Source: Paraburkholderia sp. (GTDB taxonomy: Bacteria > Pseudomonadota > Gammaproteobacteria > Burkholderiales > Burkholderiaceae). From it: a stretch of DNA of 64,000 nt. How positions within the stretch are numbered: the stretch's first letter is position 1; each line of letters starts with the position of its first letter. This document shows, piece after piece, positions 56,865-64,000 of the stretch. Position numbers and translations under genes: made by a program. The stretch covers positions 124,001 through 188,000 of the forward strand of contig NZ_JAPWKB010000013.1 of the NCBI RefSeq assembly GCF_028283785.1, read 5' to 3'. The notes below the pieces were generated by a model. That model was not told where the DNA came from, searched no databases, and worked only from the letters and a program-made list of their open reading frames with translations.

Positions 56865-57073
56865 GGGGCGACCTCCTCAGCGCTCGCTGCCTGACGGTTC
56901 ACCGGATCGAGCCGGTAGACGATCGCCATCAGCACGGACCCCAGCACCACCCATAAAACGATCCACGCCAGTACGAACGGCATGCCGAGGATCAGCGGCT
57001 CAACGCGATTGACGAACGGAACGCCAAGCAGAATGCCGATGAACGGCAGCGCGGCGAGAATACGAAGCATCAT
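56861..57073 (-). CDS. DUF3311 small membrane protein
   Basis: 70 residues with two hydrophobic helices: LRILAALPFIGILLGVPFVN and GMPFVLAWIVLWVVLGSVLMAIVYRLDP. Matches DUF3311, almost always encoded directly before an SSS symporter and presumed to be its small accessory subunit. GAGGAGT lies seven bases before the ATG. The stop and symporter start overlap as ATGA. Confidence 0.9.
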   Translation of the reverse strand: MMLRILAALPFIGILLGVPFVNRVEPLILGMPFVLAWIVLWVVLGSVLMAIVYRLDPVNRQAASAEEVAP

Positions 57074-57428
57074 GAGTGCGACTCCTCAAACCGGTGATTA
57101 CGTCTGTTTTTGTGGTGTGAATCTCTTCTGAGGTCTCGTTGAACATGACTTGCCCTGCGACTGTATGCCGGTTGCGGCGCGTCCGTAAAGCTGTCAAAAA
57201 ACTGTAGGCTTGGTGAAAGTTAGGTGGCCGTCAACGCGTTACCGCGATGCTGCAATGCGCCAGTGAAATGGCCCGTCCATCCGCGCTATACCGCTGCCGC
57301 CGCAAGGCATGCGATGATGCGCATGCCTCGGGAGCTACGCTGAAAAATCGATCGCGTAGCCCGTGCCCGACGCCCATTATTTATTGCAGCGCGATAGTCC
57401 GCGCGCGTTTTTCGAGGGATGCCGAACC
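57074..57428. other. Divergent intergenic region with GCATGC inverted repeat
   Basis: 355 bases between divergent DUF3311/SSS and MarC genes. AGGCATGCG (57305-57313) pairs with CGCATGCCT (57320-57328) over a six-base loop. Promoters for both directions should be here but were not defined. Confidence 0.5.
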
Positions 57429-58103
57429 ATGGTGGCAAGTCTGATTTCCGACATTCTGTTTGGCTTTATCGGGCTTATCAGCATCATCAATCCGCTCGGT
57501 ATTGCGTTCGTGTTCCTGGACCGGACGGCGTCGCTGACGACCGAAGAGCGCACCGAGCTTTCCAGAAAAATTGCGATCAACGTATTTTTCGTGCTGATGG
57601 TCGCGTTTTTTCTGGGCACGCCGACGCTGCATTTTTTCGGCATTTCGATGCAGGCGCTGCGGATCGGCGGTGGCCTGGCAGTAGCGGTGGCCGGCTGGAA
57701 CATGTTGAATGCGCCGGATACCGCGCCGGCTGACACCCAGGTTCGGCGTGTCGATCCGGATAGCGCGATGTCGAAAGCATTCTTTCCATTCACGGTGCCG
57801 TTGACGACCGGGCCGGGTTCGATCGCGACGGCGATTGCGCTGAATGCGAACCGCACGCACAAGCTGTCGGAGTTTCTGCTGTCGAGCGTGGCTTCGATCG
57901 CCATTTCGATGATCGTCGCTTTCGTGGTGTATTGCACCTACAGCCGCGCGGTGATCTTCGCCAAGTATCTCGGTACCGATGGGACCAAGGTCGCGATGCG
58001 CGTGTCGTCGTTCCTGCTGTTGTGCATCGGCGTCCAGATTATTTTGACCGGCGTGTCGGAGTTTTTGATCCCTATTGCGCAAACGCCGCCGATGGTCAAA
58101 TAG
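57429..58103 (+). CDS. MarC family inner-membrane protein
   Basis: 224 residues with six hydrophobic helices. Signatures: IGLISIINPLGIAFVFLDRTASLT, GTPTLHFFGISMQALRIGGGLAVAVAGWNML, FPFTVPLTTGPGSIATAIAL and a C-terminal SSFLLLCIGVQIILTGVSEFL. MarC/YchE proteins are uncharacterised despite an early link to antibiotic resistance. The ATG at 57429 has GAGGGA upstream; a 22-codon extension is discounted. It overlaps the end of the convergent CobT-like gene by eight bases. Confidence 0.92.
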   Translation: MVASLISDILFGFIGLISIINPLGIAFVFLDRTASLTTEERTELSRKIAINVFFVLMVAFFLGTPTLHFFGISMQALRIGGGLAVAVAGWNMLNAPDTAPADTQVRRVDPDSAMSKAFFPFTVPLTTGPGSIATAIALNANRTHKLSEFLLSSVASIAISMIVAFVVYCTYSRAVIFAKYLGTDGTKVAMRVSSFLLLCIGVQIILTGVSEFLIPIAQTPPMVK

Positions 58104-59892
58104 TGGGAACAGGTATTGCGGTGTGCGTGCCGCGTTTCAACAACATTGCGCTGAGTACCGAGAACACCGTCGACGGCAATTCGGCGAGGCGACTCACCAC
58201 GACGTTGTGCGGATAGAACGATTCGACGGCATCGGTCAACACGCCGATGCCGACCAGTTCGATGCCGCGCTGACCGATCGCGTCGATGCGTCTGCGTAGA
58301 TCGGTGCGCAGCACTTGCGGGTCGCCGTCGCCGGTGGCCGGGTAGCCGTCCGAGAACACGATGAGGATGCGGCGTGCGGCTTGGTGATCGGCGAGGCGGG
58401 TGGCGGCCCATGCAAGCGCTTCGCCGTCGGGATTCTCGTGACCGCAATCCAGATTCGCCAGACCGCTCGGATCAGCGCTGCCGAAGCGTTTGTAGATCTG
58501 CAGGTCGAGTCGCTCGACGAAGCGGTTGTAGCGGCTTAAATCGGCTCCTGCGGCCCGTTGCCGTTCGACAAGCCGCTTCATCGGCTCGCTTTCGACAGAA
58601 CTGTAGCCAAGCACCTCGCAATCGAACGATAACTGCATCAGCGCATCGCACAGCGCGGCCGCGCAGAGTTGCGCGAGTTCGATCTTTTTGCCAGCCATCG
58701 ACCCGCTCCGATCGATCAGCAAGGTGACCGCCACATCGCGCCCCTGAGTAGTCCGTTGCACACGAAACGGCGTGCGATAGCCGGGTGTCGTCGCGAGTTT
58801 TGCGAGGGCGGTTCGGTCGAGTTCGCCGCGCTCCTGCTCACGTTTCCAGCGCGTGCGTTCGTCCGCACTCAATGCGCGTTCGAGCTTGTCGCGCAGCGGT
58901 GCCGTCTGAGCGCGCGCGGCGGCGCGAATTGCGCGCCACGCGGCGCTGTCGCCTGCGCCGGTCTGGTCGGTGATGACGTCGAACTCCGTGGATAGCGGGA
59001 TCGACAAACTGGGCCGGGCCGTGCGAGTGGATCGGGCGGGCGGGGTTCCGGGTTGGAGGTCGGATGACGCCGAAGCATCGGTGGGCGAGTGTCCCATGCC
59101 GACCGGCTGTGGTTGATCGCGATCCGTGCCGCTTTCGCGTTGCGATCTGGGCGACGCAGGCGATGCATCGCTAAATGGATCGTCTGGATTCAGCAGCGTT
59201 TCGATCGATTCCGCATCGATGTCTTCGTCGGCGTCTGCGGTGAATGCCATCGGATTGGCGTCGCCTGCCGACAACTGGCGAACCCGCGCAACGATCGCGT
59301 GGGCCGTGGCAATACTCTGCGCGGTGGACATGCTGTGCCGTGCGGCATCGATGCATTCCTGGGACGCATGCAAGGCCGCATCGAGCGAATGGCTTCCTTC
59401 GTTCGATTCCGCTGGCTCATGCCACAGCATGCGCTCGACGCGCCACAAGAACCGGTCGCGCCAGCGCAGCGTATTCCAGCGCGCATGCGTGTTCGCCGCT
59501 GCATGCGCGCGCAGCTTGCCGACGAACCAGCGCGCGCCCGGATATTCGTCGAGCAACGCTGCGCATACGCGGCGGTCTTCGACAATCTGCGCGAGACTGG
59601 CCGATACATCCTGCGGCAATGCGGCGATCGCATCGAGCGACGAATGTTTGGCGCGCGCTACCAGCAGATCGAGATAGCCCGTCAGCACATCCCGCGACAC
59701 CGATTCACCGACGTCGTATTCCGGAATCACGATACGTCCACGTTCCACGCGCGGACCATCCGGACTGAAGACGACGCTCACACCATATTGGCCCGTCAGC
59801 ACACGCGCAATCTTGCCGAGCGTGGATTCGAATTCGAATCCACGGGTATCGCGTGCGGCGTGACTTTGGGTATGCGTGCGTGAGTGCGCCAT
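58096..59892 (-). CDS. CobT-like VWA protein (cobaltochelatase-type)
   Basis: 598 residues. A helical N-terminal domain is followed by an acidic linker (about 215-240, ADADEDIDAESIETLLNPDD) and a Ser/Pro-rich stretch. The C-terminal VWA domain (about 395-590) has the metal-site motif LLIDRSGSMAGKKIELAQLCAAAL, then NPDGEALAWAATRL and RILIVFSDGYP, as in CobT. CobT with CobS drives cobalt insertion into hydrogenobyrinate diamide by CobN. CobN is not in the window, so a different chelatase or a general MoxR-VWA role is possible. Starts ten bases after the CobS-like stop. Confidence 0.85.
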   Translation of the reverse strand: MAHSRTHTQSHAARDTRGFEFESTLGKIARVLTGQYGVSVVFSPDGPRVERGRIVIPEYDVGESVSRDVLTGYLDLLVARAKHSSLDAIAALPQDVSASLAQIVEDRRVCAALLDEYPGARWFVGKLRAHAAANTHARWNTLRWRDRFLWRVERMLWHEPAESNEGSHSLDAALHASQECIDAARHSMSTAQSIATAHAIVARVRQLSAGDANPMAFTADADEDIDAESIETLLNPDDPFSDASPASPRSQRESGTDRDQPQPVGMGHSPTDASASSDLQPGTPPARSTRTARPSLSIPLSTEFDVITDQTGAGDSAAWRAIRAAARAQTAPLRDKLERALSADERTRWKREQERGELDRTALAKLATTPGYRTPFRVQRTTQGRDVAVTLLIDRSGSMAGKKIELAQLCAAALCDALMQLSFDCEVLGYSSVESEPMKRLVERQRAAGADLSRYNRFVERLDLQIYKRFGSADPSGLANLDCGHENPDGEALAWAATRLADHQAARRILIVFSDGYPATGDGDPQVLRTDLRRRIDAIGQRGIELVGIGVLTDAVESFYPHNVVVSRLAELPSTVFSVLSAMLLKRGTHTAIPVPTI

Positions 59893-59901
59893 GATCGGGT
59901 G

Positions 59902-61233
59902 TCAATCGCGCTGGTCGTGTTGGTCTTGCGAGTCGTGGCCGTCGCCGACGTCCGGCAGCGCGATGTGATGACGCACGATGCCGCGAATCAGCGCTGCATC
60001 TTCCGGACTGACTTTAGCGTAGATCGCGGGACCGGCGGCGCGTTCGGGGTCGCCGGTGCGCAGCATCAAACCGGCCCAGTCGAGCAGTCGCCGTGTAGAG
60101 AATGCGCTGGAAAGATCTTCGCGTGCAAAGGCGGCGCGGCAGTCGGCGGCAATCGCTGCGAGCGTGTCTGCGAGTCCGCGGGTCATATGCGGTGCGAGCG
60201 TCTTCATCAGCACATCGGCTTCATCGGCAGGCGACAGATAGTCGAGCATATAGACGCGCCATCGATCCAGAAACGCCTCGTTCATCAGGTTTGCACCTTG
60301 ATACAGATGACGAAACTGACTCATGGCGCCCACGGCATTCGCCGTGGCGAACAGCCTGAACGACGGATGCGGCGCGACGACTTCATTGCCTTTTTCTTTC
60401 AGCACCAGACGGCCGCGAGGTTCGAGGACCGCGGTGAGCGCCGCGAGAATCGACGGCTCGGCAAAGTCGATTTCGTCGACGATAAGCCACAAGCCTTCGC
60501 GCATCGCACTCGGCAAGACGCCGTCGACCCAGATCGTTTCGCCACCTTTGACGGTCCAGAAGCCGACAAAATCGCCAACCGTGGTCTGGCCGTTCATGTT
60601 CGAGCGCAGTACGCCATGCATGGAGCGCGCGGCAACCTGTTCGATCAGGCTGGTCTTTCCCGCGCCGGTGTGGCCGATCAGCATGACCCGCTGGTTTTCG
60701 ACGATATCTTCGATGATATCGTCGAAGCGGTCGGAAAACAGATAGGCCGGGTTGATATCCGGGACGAGCGCATGACGCAGCCCGCAAGGAACGTCGATCT
60801 GACCGATGCGCACGGATTCGCGCGGTTCGCTCTCAGCGTCGCGATTGCCGTGGCTGTCGCGCGCTGGTATCCGGCGCGCGTTGCGCTCCAGTCTGGACGC
60901 GGCCATTGCCGCAGCGGCGCGCCGCAGCGCCGGCATGAACGCGGCGCGTTCGTCGCTGCCGGAAGTTTGCGTTGAATCCACCTCATCCGACACGAGTACA
61001 AAACCCTCGCGACGCCACTTTTTCAGCTTCGCGCGCAGGTTTTCTTCATCGACGACGAGATCCATATCGACCGGACCGGTGATTCCTTCCGATGCGTCGA
61101 TCCCATGTTCGAGGCGCCATGTTTGCGGCCGGTCGGCGACACTGACTCGCCACCATTCGACGCGGCTGTCGGCGTCACGGCGGTAGACGCCGAGCAAGGT
61201 TTCTTCGATCGAGGTGGAAGCAGAAGGAGTCAT
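59902..61233 (-). CDS. CobS-like AAA+ ATPase (MoxR/cobaltochelatase type)
   Basis: 443 residues from MTPSASTSIEETLLGVYRR. The AAA+ core (about 160-420) resembles CobS: VPDINPAYLF, Walker A GHTGAGKTSLIEQVAARS, Walker B LWLIVDEIDFAEPSIL, PHPSFRLFATANAVG and YQGANLMNEAFLDRW. About 150 N-terminal residues exceed normal CobS (about 330): the segment VEWWRVSVADRPQTWRLEHG ... LRAKLKKWRREGFVLV has the feel of a WGR-type DNA/partner-binding domain, weakly. It is the first gene of a two-gene operon with the CobT-like protein. Confidence 0.85.
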   Translation of the reverse strand: MTPSASTSIEETLLGVYRRDADSRVEWWRVSVADRPQTWRLEHGIDASEGITGPVDMDLVVDEENLRAKLKKWRREGFVLVSDEVDSTQTSGSDERAAFMPALRRAAAAMAASRLERNARRIPARDSHGNRDAESEPRESVRIGQIDVPCGLRHALVPDINPAYLFSDRFDDIIEDIVENQRVMLIGHTGAGKTSLIEQVAARSMHGVLRSNMNGQTTVGDFVGFWTVKGGETIWVDGVLPSAMREGLWLIVDEIDFAEPSILAALTAVLEPRGRLVLKEKGNEVVAPHPSFRLFATANAVGAMSQFRHLYQGANLMNEAFLDRWRVYMLDYLSPADEADVLMKTLAPHMTRGLADTLAAIAADCRAAFAREDLSSAFSTRRLLDWAGLMLRTGDPERAAGPAIYAKVSPEDAALIRGIVRHHIALPDVGDGHDSQDQHDQRD

Positions 61234-61307
61234 GGTCAACGGATTGAAAGGCTGGCGCGTGTCCGATTCCGTATGGTATCGCGGCGCAGCATTGCCATGC
61301 GCGCCAC

Positions 61308-61339
61308 GCATGCATAACCGATGCATGATTCATGCATGC
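61308..61339. repeat. GCATGC/ATGCAT cluster upstream of porin and CobS-like genes
   Basis: GCATGC at 61308-61313 and 61334-61339 with ATGCATGA and TCATGCAT as an inverted pair between them. It lies in the 264-base divergent gap 61234-61497, where both promoters must be; no gene seen in that gap. Confidence 0.65.
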
Positions 61340-61497
61340 ATTCGCTGCGACCGACCGGTTGCCCGAGCCCTGGCGCGCCCGAAGCGCCATTTTTCCGGGA
61401 ATGGTATTTTCGGATTCATGCGTGTCGAGACACCGCGCATGATACGAATGCGTCACGCAAATTCACCCGCGTATGAGTTACAGCCACGGTCGCGAAA

Positions 61498-62628
61498 ATG
61501 AAACTACGTGAAAAACTGCTGTCCGCATTGCTGGTGGGCGGGCCCATGCTCAGCCTGATCGATAGTCCGTCTGCACAGGCGCAGTCGAGCGTCACGATGT
61601 ATGGCCGCATCGATGGCGGCGTGGAGTATCTCAACCATATCGCCAATGCCGACGGTAGTTCATCGAGCCGCTGGCGAGGCGAAGGCGGCGACTGGGGTAC
61701 CAGCATGTTCGGCCTGAAAGGCGTCGAAAATCTGGGCGGCGGCCTGACAACGATTTTCAACCTCGAAACCGCGTTCAACGTGATGGACGGCACGACCGGC
61801 GGTGGCAAGCTGTGGTCGCGCCGTGCGTACGTCGGACTGAAAAGCGACACGTGGGGCACGTTGCAGGCGGGGCGCAATCTGTTTATCGATAGCGACGGCG
61901 TCTGGGAATTCGATCCGTTCGTGCAACAGGCATTTTCTTCGGCATCGCTGGTGCGAGGCAGGAACTGGCAGCAGACCAGCAACAATATCGAGTATCACAG
62001 CCCCACCTTCGCGGGCTTCGATATTCAAGGGCAATACGCGTTCGGCAACCAGTCTCGCGGCTTCAACTACGGTCCCACCGACGATTTCGGCCGCTCGGAC
62101 GGCATCATGCTGACCTATCATTCGCAGCTGTTCGATGTGCGCGGTATCTACGACGAACTGCGCGACAGTAATGGGCGATTCAGCAATATCTTCGTGAGTT
62201 CCCGCGAGTTCTTCGTCGGTGCAAACGTGCATTTCGACGCGATCAAGATCCAGGGTGCCTATACCCACTACGCCGCGCCCGACACACCCGCAGGTCTCGC
62301 GGACAGTGCCGACCATTACTGGCTCGGTGCAACCTATTCGGTGACGCCGAAATGGGCGGTGACGGCTGCAGGCTTTTACGTGAAAGTGGGCGATGGCGGC
62401 GGTGATGCATCGCACGATCCTTCCGGTCACGCGACGATGTACGCATTGGGCACGACGTACAATTTCTCGAAGCGCACCTTCCTTTACGGCACGGTCGCTT
62501 ATGTGCGCAATAGCGGGCAGGCGAACTTCTCCGCAATGGCGACGCCGCGCGACGACTCGCCCAATACCAGTCCGCTGGCCGGTCAATCGCAAACGGGCGC
62601 CTATGTCGGGATGATGCATACGTTTTAA
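61498..62628 (+). CDS. Gram-negative porin (Burkholderia OmpC-like)
   Basis: 376 residues. Signal peptide MKLREKLLSALLVGGPML ... AQAQ, then SSVTMYGRIDGGVEYLNH, the standard first strand of beta-proteobacterial trimeric porins. SRWRGEGGDWGTSMFGLKGVENLGGGL and LWSRRAYVGLKSDTWGTLQAGRNLF are typical of strands 2-4. It ends in YVGMMHTF with the terminal Phe needed for outer-membrane assembly. General diffusion channel; specificity not predictable. GCATGC motifs flank it on both sides. Confidence 0.94.
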   Translation: MKLREKLLSALLVGGPMLSLIDSPSAQAQSSVTMYGRIDGGVEYLNHIANADGSSSSRWRGEGGDWGTSMFGLKGVENLGGGLTTIFNLETAFNVMDGTTGGGKLWSRRAYVGLKSDTWGTLQAGRNLFIDSDGVWEFDPFVQQAFSSASLVRGRNWQQTSNNIEYHSPTFAGFDIQGQYAFGNQSRGFNYGPTDDFGRSDGIMLTYHSQLFDVRGIYDELRDSNGRFSNIFVSSREFFVGANVHFDAIKIQGAYTHYAAPDTPAGLADSADHYWLGATYSVTPKWAVTAAGFYVKVGDGGGDASHDPSGHATMYALGTTYNFSKRTFLYGTVAYVRNSGQANFSAMATPRDDSPNTSPLAGQSQTGAYVGMMHTF

Positions 62629-62653
62629 GCATGCATGCATGAGTCGCGCATGC
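62629..62653. repeat. GCATGC cluster after the porin gene
   Basis: Overlapping GCATGC at 62629-62634 and 62633-62638, and another at 62648-62653, immediately after the porin stop codon. Possible transcript-end structure. Confidence 0.65.
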
Positions 62654-62789
62654 CATGTGCGTTTCGGTCTCGCATGTCTATCGATGGATGAGTCCCCACA
62701 GCGGGTGGTGGCTTCATTGCCGCGCGCGGATCGAATCTGTATCGTTGTGAGTATGGCGCCGCGATGCCGCGCATTACTCCGGATCCCTG

Positions 62790-63866
62790 ATGACACAAGC
62801 CGTTGATTCATCCCATGCCTCGTCCGAAAACGCTGGCGTTCAAGCTCCGATCCGCACGGATGTGCTGATCGTCGGCGCTGGGCCGGTGGGGCTGTTCGCC
62901 GCTTTCGAGGCGGGCGTGCTGGGGCTTTCGTGTCAGATCGTAGATGCATTGGGGCGCATCGGTGGGCAGTGCATCGAGTTATATCCCGACAAGCCCATCT
63001 ACGATATTCCGGCCGTGCCGTCATGCACGGCGCGTGAACTGGTCGATCGTCTGATGGAGCAATGCAAGCCGTTCGACGTGCCGATCCATCTCGATCAGCG
63101 CGTCGATACGGTCGAACAACGTCAGGACGGACGCTGGACCGTGCGCACGGATCGAGGCATGACATTCGATGTGGCCGCAATCATGCTGGCCGCAGGCAAC
63201 GGCGCATTCGCGCCGCAACGGCTCGTGCTGGACGATGCCGTGTCACTCGAAGGGCGGCACGTTCATTACAGCGTCAAGGAATTGGCCGCGTTCAACGGCA
63301 AAAACGTTGTGGTCGCGGGTGGTGGCGATTCGGCACTGGATTGGGCGCTGGCGTTACGCAAGGTCGCGAAGCGGGTCACGCTGGTGCATCGGCGCAATGG
63401 CTTTAGTGCGGTTGACTCCAGCGTGTCCGCGATGCGCGCGGCTGTCGAAGCTGGCGAGATGGATTTTATGATCGGCGCGGTGAATGCGATCGACGCGCCG
63501 GACGGCGTTCTCGACGCATTGGAAATCCGGCAGATTGGCGGCGCGATTCGACTCGAAGCGGATCATCTGGTCGTGTTGTTCGGACTGGTCGCCGATCTCG
63601 GGCCTATCGGTAAGTGGGACGTCGAGATCGTCGGCGGCAGGGTCGTAGTGGATACGTCCAACTACGAAAGTTCGCGGCCTGGCATTTTTGCGGTGGGTGA
63701 TATCGCGACGTATCCGAACAAGCAGAAATTGATTCTGTCGGGCTTTCACGAGGCATCGCTTGCGTTGAGGAAGGCGTATGCGTACGCCTTCCCGGAAGTC
63801 AAACGCGTGCACGTGCATTCAAGCTACGACGCAAAGTTGGCGGAGAAAGTGAAGTCGCATCCGTGA
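62790..63866 (+). CDS. Ferredoxin-NADP+ reductase, thioredoxin-reductase-like
   Basis: 358 residues. FAD loop DVLIVGAGPVGLFAAFEAGVLGL, then IDALGRIGGQCIELYPDKPIYDIPAVP, the signature of the YumC-type ferredoxin-NADP reductases (the position of the TrxR CxxC pair is not a CxxC). NADP loop VVVAGGGDSALDWALAL, HRRNGFSAV, and the FAD-end motif GIFAVGDIATYPNKQKLILSGFHEA. It should transfer electrons between NADPH and ferredoxin or flavodoxin. The ATG is chosen at 62790; about 20 N-terminal residues are variable. Monocistronic. Confidence 0.94.
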   Translation: MTQAVDSSHASSENAGVQAPIRTDVLIVGAGPVGLFAAFEAGVLGLSCQIVDALGRIGGQCIELYPDKPIYDIPAVPSCTARELVDRLMEQCKPFDVPIHLDQRVDTVEQRQDGRWTVRTDRGMTFDVAAIMLAAGNGAFAPQRLVLDDAVSLEGRHVHYSVKELAAFNGKNVVVAGGGDSALDWALALRKVAKRVTLVHRRNGFSAVDSSVSAMRAAVEAGEMDFMIGAVNAIDAPDGVLDALEIRQIGGAIRLEADHLVVLFGLVADLGPIGKWDVEIVGGRVVVDTSNYESSRPGIFAVGDIATYPNKQKLILSGFHEASLALRKAYAYAFPEVKRVHVHSSYDAKLAEKVKSHP

Positions 63867-63885
63867 GTACGACTTATCCGATGCA

Positions 63886-64000
63886 TCAAACTGGATAGAC
63901 CGTCACGCCGCCATCCACCCCGACGCGAACGCGTTCGCCGCGTAGCGGTGTTCTGTAGCCCGGCACACGCGCTCGCAAGATCGCTCGCTCGCCACCCATC
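63886..64000 (-). CDS. C-terminal end of a leftward gene, possibly an ABC ATPase TOBE domain (partial)
   Basis: A leftward frame ending in TGA at 63886 reads ERAILRARVPGYRTPLRGERVRVGVDGG to VTVYPV, then runs off the window. The pattern (short basic strands, xxRVRV, VYPV end) resembles the TOBE tail of sugar/polyamine-type ABC transporter ATPases. Only about 38 residues are visible, so the family is tentative. Confidence 0.5.
   Translation of the reverse strand, partial: MGGERAILRARVPGYRTPLRGERVRVGVDGGVTVYPV

Overview
The window is high-GC (about 60-65%) proteobacterial chromosome. The gene content fits a beta-proteobacterium of the Burkholderiaceae, most likely Paraburkholderia/Burkholderia: Burkholderia-type porin, MipA/OmpV protein, HK-CheR-CheB cluster, B12 operon with a CbiG-CobJ fusion, DUF3311/SSS transporter pair, BrkB protein and many small stress proteins. 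The assignment is by pattern recognition only; no 16S or other marker is present. No tRNA, rRNA, IS element, prophage or CRISPR array was seen.

Layout. 1-11.8 kb: edge-truncated MFS efflux pump, the peroxide-defence pair ahpC-ahpF, ilvD, a divergent pirin/LysR pair, a MipA-type outer-membrane protein, a large clade-II catalase and a low-affinity iron permease-like protein. 12.2-18.5 kb: a signalling block of CHASE3-GAF hybrid kinase (split by an apparent one-base frameshift), CheR-like methyltransferase, stand-alone CheB-like methylesterase and a receiver-kinase protein. 18.6-26.4 kb: AhpD-like protein, three small proteins, cupin, transketolase, PAS hybrid kinase and BrkB membrane protein. 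26.8-36.1 kb: ligase-associated exonuclease plus ATP-dependent DNA ligase, small response regulator, CBS and PRC-barrel proteins, glycogen debranching enzyme, DUF2934 protein and an AI-2E-family transporter with a large C-terminal extension. 36-40.6 kb: a decayed NodT-type efflux gene, a Rieske-FAD oxidoreductase broken by an apparent pentanucleotide expansion, a lipoprotein and a PIG-L deacetylase. 41.3-46.4 kb: a stressosome-type module (RsbR, RsbS, RsbT, kinase-phosphatase fusion) followed by a double-receiver hybrid kinase.

46.4-55.3 kb is a divergent corrin-ring cluster. cobG-cobH-cobI-cobJ run leftward behind a cobalamin riboswitch at about 51.06-51.22 kb; cobL-cbiD-cobK-cobM run rightward. 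After an SSS transporter/DUF3311 pair and a MarC protein comes a CobS/CobT-like AAA-VWA pair, then a porin, a ferredoxin-NADP reductase-like flavoprotein and the edge of a leftward gene.

The features most worth follow-up are: (i) many short GCATGC-centred palindromes from about 20 kb rightward, in gaps and in protein linkers, including an 18-bp perfect hairpin between cobK and cobM; (ii) two apparent recent frameshifts, one at a (GCGCG)3 tract; (iii) the stressosome module with its ATPase-PP2C fusion and adjacent two-component kinase; and (iv) the mosaic B12 pathway with a CobST-like pair nearby.
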